This document shows positions 7,138-13,347 of a stretch of 13,678 bases of DNA, piece after piece. Under the pieces are notes generated by a model. The model did not search any database. It saw only the letters and a list, made by a program, of their open reading frames with translations, and was not told the origin of the DNA. Each line of letters opens with the position of its first letter. Position 1 is the stretch's first letter. The stretch covers positions 1-13,678 of the forward strand of contig JAFDET010000087.1 of the NCBI GenBank assembly GCA_019310195.1. The letters run 5' to 3'. This stretch comes from Deltaproteobacteria bacterium (GTDB lineage: Bacteria > Myxococcota_A > UBA9160 > JAFDET01). The position numbers and the translations under genes are program-made.

Positions 7138-7881
7138 ATGCCTCGACTGCTGCTCGTCGCTCTGGCCTGCGCGTTGCTCGCTGCGCCTGGACTCGTCCGG
7201 GCAGACGACCTTGCGGAGGTCGAGGAGATCCCGTGGTGGGCCCAGGCCGACTACCCCGAAGAGCCCGTGGTCGACGCGGCCCCCAATCCGGCCGACCTGC
7301 CGGAGCCCGTCGATACCACCTGGTGGGCCGGCGGTCCCGATGCGGTCGTCGCGCTGAGCGGCTCCCAGCCGGTCGCCCCGCCCGACGAGTTCGACGGCAC
7401 GGTGGAGGAGCCCGAGGCGTTCTGGGCCGAGCCGCCGGATGCCTCCGTCGAGAGCGAGGGCGACGACGGGCGCAACCCGCTCTTCGGGCGCCGTGACGGA
7501 AACCGCGCCGAGGGGCACCGCGCCGGCGAGGCGCCGGCGCTCGACGGGCAGGGGGAGCCGTCCGAGGGGACGACCGAGGCCCTGCCCGGCGAGGACGAGA
7601 TCGAGGTCGAGGAGCGCGATCGCCGCGACGGCCCCAGCTGCAACCGCTGGGCCAGACAGATCGTCCGCTACGAGGCGGACCTCGAGTACGCGCGCGAGAA
7701 CAAACGCGGCAAGGCCGCCGAGGCGCTGGAGGCGCAGGTGGATCGGCTCCAGGCGAAGTGGGACGCCAAGTGCGCGCCGCCTCCCGGTCCCAGCAAGCTG
7801 TTGATTGCGCTCCACTACACGATCAAGGCCGCCAAGCTCGCCGCCAAGGTGGCGCGTCTGATGTACGGCAGCCCCTTCTAG
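7138..7881 (+). CDS. Secreted acidic protein with three WWA/FWA repeats, unknown family
   Basis: 247 residues. The ATG directly follows a purine-rich GGGGAGGGGA. A signal peptide is clear: MPRLLLVALACALLAAPGLV, with probable cleavage after VRA (20-22). Residues 23-165 are acidic, Pro/Gly-rich and probably disordered. They carry three aromatic repeats at similar spacing: PWWAQADYPEEP (32-43), TWWAGGPDA (61-69) and AFWAEPPDA (94-102). Cys168 and Cys212 bracket a charged helical stretch (169-211, containing YEADLEYARENK and EALEAQVDRLQAKW) that looks like a short coiled coil; a disulfide between the two is possible. The tail, SKLLIALHYTIKAAKLAAKVARLMY (219-243), is an amphipathic Lys/Ala-rich helix that could bind a membrane or envelope partner. 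I do not recognise the family. Codon usage resembles the neighbours. It stands alone between two operons. Confidence 0.82.
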   Translation: MPRLLLVALACALLAAPGLVRADDLAEVEEIPWWAQADYPEEPVVDAAPNPADLPEPVDTTWWAGGPDAVVALSGSQPVAPPDEFDGTVEEPEAFWAEPPDASVESEGDDGRNPLFGRRDGNRAEGHRAGEAPALDGQGEPSEGTTEALPGEDEIEVEERDRRDGPSCNRWARQIVRYEADLEYARENKRGKAAEALEAQVDRLQAKWDAKCAPPPGPSKLLIALHYTIKAAKLAAKVARLMYGSPF

Positions 7882-7908
7882 GCCGCCTCCCGCTCGCCGC
7901 GCCGCTGC

Positions 7909-7914
7909 TAGACT
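7909..7914 (+). promoter_or_regulatory. Candidate -10 box TAGACT for the GST gene
   Basis: TAGACT lies 25 bases before the GST ATG in the 58-base gap after the WWA-repeat gene, at a position like TATGCT before the crotonase gene. The GST has its own Shine-Dalgarno GGAGG at 7930-7934, so a short leader is expected. No convincing -35 is seen. Confidence 0.3.
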
Positions 7915-7939
7915 GGGCCTCCCCAACCTGGAGGCCCCC

Positions 7940-8551
7940 ATGAAGCTCTACGACAGCGCCGGTGCGCCGAACCCGCGGCGCGTGAAGATCTACCTGGCCG
8001 AGAAGGGCATCGACGTGCCCATTGAGGACGTCTCGATCCCCAAGGGCGAGCACCGCGGCGAGCCCTACCTGGCCAAGAACCCGCTGGGTCAGGTGCCCAT
8101 TCTGGAGCTCGATGACGGAACCGTGCTGGCCGAGTCCATCGCGATCTGCCGCTACTTCGAAGAGCTGCATCCGGATCCGCCGCTCTTCGGCGCCGACGCC
8201 CTGGACCGGGCGCGGGTGGAGATGTGGCAGCGCCACATGGAGTTCCAGCTCTTCATTCCCTACGCCATGGTCTTCCGCAACACCCACGATTTCTTCAAGG
8301 GCCGGATTCCCCAGGTGGCCGAGTGGGGTGAGGTCAACCGCAAGGCGCTGACCAAGGCCTTCGGCTGGCTGGATGCCGAGCTTTCCGAGCGCGAGTTCGT
8401 GGCCGGCGATCGCTACACCGTGGCCGACATCACGGCCCAGTGCGGCTTCGACTTCTTCGGGAAGATCCTGAAGCTGATGCCCGGCGACGATCACAAGAAC
8501 CTGAACCGCTGGTACCAGGCCGTGTCGGCGCGGCCGAGCGCGCAGGTCTAG
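7940..8551 (+). CDS. Glutathione S-transferase family protein
   Basis: 203 residues, full length for a bacterial GST, which conjugates glutathione to electrophiles or isomerises/reduces substrates with it. The N-terminal thioredoxin-fold domain (1-76) has a candidate catalytic Ser6 in LYDSAGAPNPRRV, the cis-Pro element GQVPIL with Pro53, and the glutathione gamma-glutamyl site Glu65-Ser66 in LAESIAICRYFE. The C-terminal all-helical domain (about 88-203) has the conserved N-capping box TVADIT (160-165). GGAGG lies 5 bases before the ATG. The stop TAG (8549-8551) overlaps the stop of the opposite-strand lipoprotein gene within one CTAG. It is likely a single-gene unit. The electrophilic substrate is unknown, and catalytic Ser6 is inferred from alignment memory only. 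Confidence 0.93.
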   Translation: MKLYDSAGAPNPRRVKIYLAEKGIDVPIEDVSIPKGEHRGEPYLAKNPLGQVPILELDDGTVLAESIAICRYFEELHPDPPLFGADALDRARVEMWQRHMEFQLFIPYAMVFRNTHDFFKGRIPQVAEWGEVNRKALTKAFGWLDAELSEREFVAGDRYTVADITAQCGFDFFGKILKLMPGDDHKNLNRWYQAVSARPSAQV

Positions 8552-9036
8552 GGAGCCGGCTCCGGCGCCGGCTCGGGCGCCGGAGGCCGCACGTCGAACT
8601 CGTAGACGATCGGCTCGAAGCGCCCGAAGGAGATCGCCCCCCGGCGTTCGTGGCGGATTCCGTCCGCCCAGATTTCCAGAATGAACGGAGCGGGAGTGTG
8701 GGTCCGGCGGCAGCGGATGGGGTGATCGATGCCCACGCGGTAGCGGCCGGCCGGCGCGGCCTCCCACTCGATCACCTCGATGCGCGGGCCTTCGCTGTCG
8801 CAGCGCACGTCGTCCAGCAGGCGCCCGCCGGACTTGGCCGGGCTGTTCGCGAAGTAGACCGTCTCCTGGAGTGGGTCGGTCACGTGCAGGTCCAGGTCCG
8901 CGTCCTCGCTGAACAGCAGCCGCACGCGGACGCCGTGCGCGGGCTCGTCGGTGGGAAGCCGATCCGGCTGCGGCGCGCTTGAGGCGCAGGCGACCAGCCC
9001 CAGCAGAAGCAGCGCTGCGGTAGCATCACGGGCCAT
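8548..9036 (-). CDS. Lipoprotein with DUF2135/YfaP-like domain
   Basis: 162 residues. The start at 9036 was chosen because it gives a lipoprotein signal, MARDATAALLLLGLVAC, with lipobox Leu14-Val-Ala-Cys17, and because GAGGA lies 5 bases upstream; upstream in-frame sequence is antisense to the next gene. The mature part resembles the YfaP/DUF2135 beta-sandwich: ADLDLHVTDP (46-55), VYFANSPAKSGGRLLDDV (60-77), GPRIEVIEW (83-91) and PAGRYRVGI (95-103). Such domains are typically extracytoplasmic; their role is unclear. Cys79 and Cys109 may form a disulfide. The tail is a Pro-Ala-Pro-Glu repeat (152-162), a plausible wall-spanning or flexible tether. The gene has no intergenic space: its ATG shares CATG with the divergent propeller gene and its TAG shares CTAG with the GST. 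Confidence 0.78.
   Translation of the reverse strand: MARDATAALLLLGLVACASSAPQPDRLPTDEPAHGVRVRLLFSEDADLDLHVTDPLQETVYFANSPAKSGGRLLDDVRCDSEGPRIEVIEWEAAPAGRYRVGIDHPIRCRRTHTPAPFILEIWADGIRHERRGAISFGRFEPIVYEFDVRPPAPEPAPEPAP
8553..8574. repeat. Strong GC stem-loop inside the PAPE-coding repeat
   Basis: GAGCCGGC (8553-8560) and GCCGGCTC (8567-8574) form an 8-bp perfect stem with a 6-base loop, starting 2 bases after the GST stop. On the minus strand the same bases encode the Pro-Ala-Glu tail of the lipoprotein. It could act as the 3' end of the GST mRNA, though no T-run follows, or be a by-product of the repeat. Confidence 0.4.
9021..9026 (+). promoter_or_regulatory. Candidate -10 box TAGCAT for the propeller gene
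   Basis: TAGCAT ends 8 bases before the ATG at 9035, and no Shine-Dalgarno sequence precedes that ATG, so the message may be leaderless. The box lies inside the opposite-strand lipoprotein gene's signal-peptide codons. Confidence 0.33.
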
Positions 9037-10882
9037 GCGGATCCTCGCCCCGTCCCTGCGGCTCGATCTCTTCGGCCTGGTCGGGCTGGTGATTCTACCC
9101 GTTCTGGCCGTTCTATCGGGCCCCGTGCGCTCGGCGACAGCGGCCGAGCTTTCCGGGGTGGTGCGCGATCCGGATGGGGCGCCCGTGCCGGGCGTGATGG
9201 TCAGCGTGGCGAACGGCCAGCCGAGTTGGACCCGCACCGTATTCAGCGGCGACGACGGCGCTTATCGGGTTCGGGAGCTTCCGGAATTCACGGTGTTCGA
9301 CGTGCGCTTGCGGCGCATCGGCTGGAAGGACCACAATCGCGCTGAGGTGGCGCCCGGGCGCCGCGACTGGGTGATCGAGACCGAGACCGATGCCGAGGCG
9401 GTGGCCATCCAGCTTCCGGCCAACCGCTGGTATCACCTGCTCCTCCAGCGCATCCAGGATCCGCAGCACCGCGAGATCTTCGTGCGCCAGTGCACCTACT
9501 GCCATCAGCAGGGCAGCTGGGGTACCCGTCGGCAGCGCTCGCCCGAGGAGTGGCAGAAGATCTTCCTGCTCATGGGCCGCATGGGCGCCTTCCTCCCCAA
9601 CGAGCTGAAGGCGGAGCTGCCGGAGCACTTCAATGCGGCCTACGCACCGGAGACGGCCGTGCCCGCGCTGACAGAGGGGCTGGGCTCACCGGGCTTCGAG
9701 CCCCCGCCTCCCGCCGAGGTGCGCCGCGCCGTCATCGACGAATGGCAGCTCGGACACCAGGCCTCGATGCAGCACGACATCGTGATGCATCCCGACGGGC
9801 GCTTGTACTCGGTGGACATGGCCCAGGACCAGCTCTACCGCCTCGACGTCCGTGACGGCCAGGCCGTGCGCGCGTCCTGGAAGCTTCCCGACGCCGGGCT
9901 GCCGCTCGGGGGCATGTTCGGCGGCGGCCGCGACAACAAGACGCCGTCCAATGCGGGCGCCCACGTCGGGCCGCACTCGCTCCAGGTGGCGCCCGACGGC
10001 ACGCTCTGGATCACCCTGGCCATCGGCAACCGGCTGGCGCGTTTCGACCCGGCCAGCGAGCAGTTCACCCTGGTGGAGACCCACGAGGGCTGGTACCCGC
10101 ACACGCTGCGCTTCGATCAGCGCGGCCGCATCTGGTACACGCTGGCTGCGTCCAACCACGTGGGGATGTATGACCCGGCCACGGGTCAGCACGAGCGCAT
10201 CCGGCTGCCGGCGGGGAGCTTCGGCCAGGCCGTCGCGTTGCGCATGCTGCCGTTCTGGATCTGGCTCTCCAACCACGTGGACCTGCGCGGCAACGCGGCC
10301 GGGGCGGGGGAGGGCATGACGCTGCCGGTCCCCTACGGCATCGACGTGGGGCCCGACGGGGTGGTGTGGCTGACCCAGTTGAACGAGCACCGCCTGGGGC
10401 GCGTGGATCCCGACACCTTCGAGGTGGAGATGATCGACACGCCCTTCACGGGGCCGCGTCGCCTGCGCTTCGACTCCAAGGGCCAACTCTGGATCCCGGG
10501 CTTCTCGGCGGGGCTCGTCTCGCGCTTCGATCCCGAGACGCGCGAGTTCCGGAGCTGGGACGTGCCCATCGAGCCCAAGGGCTCCGACGTTCCGTATGCG
10601 CTCAATGTGGATCGCCGCACCGACACGGTCTGGATCTGCGGCACCAACAGCGACACGCTGATCCGTTTCGAGCCCGCAACCGAAACGTTCACGGTCTACC
10701 CGCTGCCCACGCGTGTTACCTACACCCGCGAGTTGGACTTCGATGCCCGGGGCCGCGTCTGGACCTCCAACTCGAACGTTCCCACCTGGCAGATCGAGGG
10801 CCTCTTCCCGCGCGTACTGCGCCTCGATCCCCACGGCGGCGACGCAGCCGCCCTCATCGCGCGCAAGGAGGCCTCCGAATGA
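9035..10882 (+). CDS. Secreted carboxypeptidase-regulatory / cytochrome c-like / seven-repeat beta-propeller protein
   Basis: 615 residues. A signal peptide occupies about 1-37 (hydrophobic LFGLVGLVILPVLAVLS, cleavage near ATA-AE). Residues 38-105 form a carboxypeptidase regulatory-like beta-sandwich (ELSGVVRDPDGAPVPGVMVSV, DGAYRVREL). Next is one c-type heme site, Cys153-Thr-Tyr-Cys156-His157, with Met180 or Met183 in LLMGRMGAF as possible axial ligand. From about 246 to 598 there are seven repeats of NHL/streptogramin-lyase-like type (COG4257), e.g. PHSLQVAPDGTLWITLAIGN (313-332), PYGIDVGPDGVVWLTQLNEH (433-452) and PRRLRFDSKGQLWIPGF (474-490), enough for a seven-bladed propeller. The usual WFTE of virginiamycin B lyases is here WITL, WYTL, WLTQ or WIPG, so lyase activity is doubtful; a periplasmic redox or sensing role fits better. 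Its stop overlaps the aldo/keto reductase start (ATGA). Confidence 0.88.
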   Translation: MRILAPSLRLDLFGLVGLVILPVLAVLSGPVRSATAAELSGVVRDPDGAPVPGVMVSVANGQPSWTRTVFSGDDGAYRVRELPEFTVFDVRLRRIGWKDHNRAEVAPGRRDWVIETETDAEAVAIQLPANRWYHLLLQRIQDPQHREIFVRQCTYCHQQGSWGTRRQRSPEEWQKIFLLMGRMGAFLPNELKAELPEHFNAAYAPETAVPALTEGLGSPGFEPPPPAEVRRAVIDEWQLGHQASMQHDIVMHPDGRLYSVDMAQDQLYRLDVRDGQAVRASWKLPDAGLPLGGMFGGGRDNKTPSNAGAHVGPHSLQVAPDGTLWITLAIGNRLARFDPASEQFTLVETHEGWYPHTLRFDQRGRIWYTLAASNHVGMYDPATGQHERIRLPAGSFGQAVALRMLPFWIWLSNHVDLRGNAAGAGEGMTLPVPYGIDVGPDGVVWLTQLNEHRLGRVDPDTFEVEMIDTPFTGPRRLRFDSKGQLWIPGFSAGLVSRFDPETREFRSWDVPIEPKGSDVPYALNVDRRTDTVWICGTNSDTLIRFEPATETFTVYPLPTRVTYTRELDFDARGRVWTSNSNVPTWQIEGLFPRVLRLDPHGGDAAALIARKEASE

Positions 10883-11852
10883 AGCAGCGTCACCTGGGTC
10901 GCAGCGGTCTCAGCGTCTCCGAGATCGGCATGGGGACCATGACCTTCGGCACCATGGCCGACGAGGCCGAGGGCATCCGCATCATGGACCGGGCCTTCGA
11001 CGCCGGCGTCGACTTGATCGACGTGGCCGAGGTCTACCCGGTGCCGCCGGACCCGCGCTGGGCCGGCCGCACCGAGGAGATCTGCGGCAAGTGGCTGGCG
11101 TCCAAGCCGCGCGACGCCGTGGTGGTGGCCACCAAGGTGGCCGGACCCCTGGGCGGCTGGTTCGTCGGGCCGGTGCGCTCGGGCAAGACGGCCCTCGACC
11201 GTCACCACATCGAGCGCGCCTGTGAGGGCTCGCTGCGGCGGCTCGGGATCGACCACATCGACCTCTACCAGACCCACTGGCCCGACCCGGACGTGCCCAG
11301 CGAGGAGACTCTCGAGGCATTGGATCGGCTCGTGGAGGCCGGCAAGATCCGCTACGCGGGCTGCAGCAGCACGGGCTCGCCCGCTACGAGACGATCCAGA
11401 ACAACTTCGGCCTGATGAACCGCCGCTTCGAGGACGAGCTCTCGACGGTGTGCCGGCGGGAGGGTGTGAGTCTGTTGCCCTACAGCCCGATCGGTGCCGG
11501 GGTGCTCTCGCTGAAGTACAACGACGGCGCCTGGCCCGAAGGGGCGCGCTTCAGCCGCTACCGCGAGGACTCCGAGCGAGGCAAGGCCATGACGAAGCGC
11601 TTCGTCAACCCGCGCACCCTGGAGTCGGCGGCGCGCTTCGCCGAGGTGGCGAAGGAGTGCGGCCTGTCTCCCGTCACGTTCGCCGTCGCGTGGACGCTCA
11701 GCAAGGATTTCGTGGGCTCGACGCTGATCGGCGCCACCCGCATCGAGCAGATGGACGATCTGCTGGCCGCCGCGGGCGTCACACTTCCCCGGGAAGCGCT
11801 GGCCAAGTGCGATGCCATCAGCACGGAAATCCGCTATCCGATGGGGCTGTGA
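10879..11852 (+). pseudogene. Tas-like aldo/keto reductase broken by deletion/frameshift
   Basis: The start ATG (ATGA overlap, AAGGAG 8 bases upstream) opens a frame with an intact AKR N-terminal half: HLGRSGLSVSEIGMGTMTFG (5-24), Asp48 and Tyr53 in DVAEVYPVPPDP (the YPVPP loop is typical of E. coli Tas), Lys86 in VATKVAGP and His133 in YQTHWPDP, the catalytic tetrad of NADPH-dependent AKRs. After RYAGCSS (159-164) homology stops and the frame ends at TGA 11413-11415. Homology resumes in another frame from about 11370 (HGLARYETIQNNFGLMNRRF) and runs to TGA 11850-11852 with intact PYSPIGAGVLS, the NADP-loop region FVGSTLIGATRIEQMDD, and a normal end. About 15 residues usually found between GCSN and HGLARY are missing, so the lesion is a deletion of some tens of bases, not a multiple of three. 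It may be real or an assembly gap at a CAGCAGCA repeat. Confidence 0.85.
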
Positions 11853-12172
11853 AGCTCCGGATCGCAGCCCTGCTGGTTCTGCTGGCCACCGCCGCGGCGG
11901 GCGTCGTGCCGTGCCCGACGCCGCCCGAGGTCGTGTCCTCGCTGCGCACGGCGTCCTCTCAGGTTCCGCCTTTCCTGGTCCCCGCGTGCCACTGCGGCTG
12001 CAAGCAGCGGCCCTCGGCCGCCGGCACGCCCACCGCGCCGGGCTTTGCGCTGCGCAGCGCCGCCATCCCGATCGAGCTTCCGCTCGGCTCCACGCCGTTG
12101 CCCGAGGCCTCTCCTCAGCTCGTCCCCGTCCACCCGGACGCGCCCGAGCCCGTTCCCCTCGTCGTCGCCTAG
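11849..12172 (+). CDS. Small secreted CHCGC-motif protein, possible metal binder
   Basis: 107 residues from GTG 11849, whose GTGA overlaps the stop of the aldo/keto reductase frame. The N terminus is a signal peptide or anchor (VKLRIAALLVLLATAAAGVV). Cys22 follows, and the centre carries Cys47-His-Cys-Gly-Cys51 in PACHCGCKQR, a dense thiol/imidazole cluster suited to Cu(I) or another soft metal. The remainder (53-107) is rich in Pro and Ala, with no predicted fold I recognise. No homologous family comes to mind. Support for a real gene: coupled start, plausible signal peptide, coding-like composition, and neighbours downstream with Met/His-rich and CusF-like metal-binding sequences. A frame read from an upstream start would only run through the aldo/keto reductase in another frame, so the GTG is the natural start. 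Function in copper handling is inference from context. Confidence 0.66.
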   Translation: MKLRIAALLVLLATAAAGVVPCPTPPEVVSSLRTASSQVPPFLVPACHCGCKQRPSAAGTPTAPGFALRSAAIPIELPLGSTPLPEASPQLVPVHPDAPEPVPLVVA

Positions 12173-12225
12173 CCGTACCCGACCCATAGCTCGAGTTTGC
12201 GACGCGATGACGACGGGAGGATTCC

Positions 12226-13337
12226 ATGTCGCGTTCGATCTACGCCTTGCTTCTCGTTCCGACCCTGCTCTGCCCGGCTCTGCTGCACGCAGACGACCTG
12301 GGTGACGCCGCCGGCGCCGCCCCGCCGGCGGCCCGCCGCCAGCAGCCGGCCGCCGGCGCTGCCCCCGATCCCCAGCCGCATCGTCACCACCACCACCACG
12401 GTGCCGGCGGCGACGGCAGCGCGGGCCGGCCCGACGACTACGCGCCCATCGGGGTGATGGGCGAGCACATGCACCCGGCCGGAGGCTGGATGCTCTCCTA
12501 CCGCTACATGTTCATGAACATGGACGGCAGCCGGGACGGCGACAGCCGGGTGGGCGACGGCAGCGTGCTGCGCCAGTACCCCATCACGCCCACCGCCATG
12601 GACACCCAGATGCACATGTTCGGCGTGATGTACGCGCCGATCGACCAGGTCACCCTGATGGCCATGCTGCCCCTGCTGCAAAAGGACATGGACCACATCA
12701 CCCGGACCGGAGGGAAGTTCTCGACCAGCACGTTCGGGGTCGGGGACTTCAAGCTGAGCGCGATGGTGCGCTTGTGGGAGAACGAGACCCACCACTTCCA
12801 CCTCAATGCGGGCATGTCCTTCCCCACCGGCTCGACTACGGAGAAGGACGACACCCCCATGGGGAACGTCCGGCTCCCCTATCCCATGCAGCTGGGCTCC
12901 GGCACCTACGACATCCTGCCCGGGGTGACCTACACGGGGCAGACCGACGCCTGGTCCTGGGGCGCCCAGGCCAGCGGCGTGATCCGCACCGGCCGCAACG
13001 ACGAGGGCTACCGCTGGGGCCACGGCTACGAGCTCACCGCCTGGGGCGCGAAGCCCTGGACCGAGTGGGTTCGCTGCGCCTCAAGTGGAAGGACGTCTGA
13101 AACATCTCCGGCTCCGACTCGCGCTTCAACCCGCGCCTGGTTCCCACGGCGGATCCGGACCTGCGCGCCTTCGGACGCCTGGACGTGGGGGTGGGGCTGA
13201 ACTTCCTGATCCCGGGCGGGCCGCTGAAGGGGAATCGCTTCGCCGTCGAGGGCCTGTTCCCGGTGTACCAGCACGTGGACGGCCCGCAGCTCGAACAAGA
13301 CTGGATGGTGACGGCCGGCTGGCAGTATGCGTTCTAG
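12226..13337 (+). pseudogene. His/Met-rich outer-membrane beta-barrel-like protein, frameshifted
   Basis: ATG 12226 follows GGGAGG by 5 bases. A signal peptide (1-22, ALLLVPTLLCPALLHA) leads to a Pro/Ala linker with a His tract (HRHHHHH, 52-58), then a Met/His-rich stretch, MGEHMHPAGGWMLSYRYMFM (78-97). Alternating beta-strand-like sequence follows (FGVGDFKLSAMVRLW, HHFHLNAGMSFPTGS, LPYPMQLGSGTYDILPG), typical of the Phenol_MetA_deg-like barrel family seen beside copper genes. At about 13069-13072 homology leaves the frame after KPWTEWVR and continues one frame over as SLRLKWKDV, then TGA (13098-13100) where Trp is expected, then NISGSDSRFNPRLVPTADPD down to WMVTAGWQYAF and TAG 13335-13337. 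The aromatic C-terminal Phe is the usual barrel end. Restored length would be about 371 residues. As written, the first frame reads 41 unrelated residues to 13200. Lesions could be decay or sequence error. Confidence 0.78.
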
Positions 13338-13347
13338 GAGTTTCGAG

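Noticed and set aside
9686..10834. 382-codon minus-strand open frame opposite the propeller gene
   Set aside because: The plus strand encodes seven clear propeller repeats; the antisense frame is a compositional shadow.
9035..10882. Virginiamycin B lyase (vgb) antibiotic-resistance gene
   Set aside because: The propeller repeats resemble Vgb, but the WFTE-type motifs are lost and large extra N-terminal domains with a heme site are present, so a resistance call is unsupported.
12379..12399. His tract as a cloning-vector tag artefact
   Set aside because: It is internal, after a natural signal peptide and Pro/Ala linker, interrupted by Arg, and followed by a Met/His-rich native segment. A natural metal-binding tract is the better reading.
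139..13100. Possible TGA recoding (in-frame TGA in the transposase and in the barrel gene)
   Set aside because: TGA is a normal, well-placed stop for the crotonase, the esterase, the small subunit and the propeller gene here. The two internal TGAs would need different residues (Gly and Trp), and one sits next to a frameshift, so mutation or sequence error is simpler. Neither context suggests selenocysteine.
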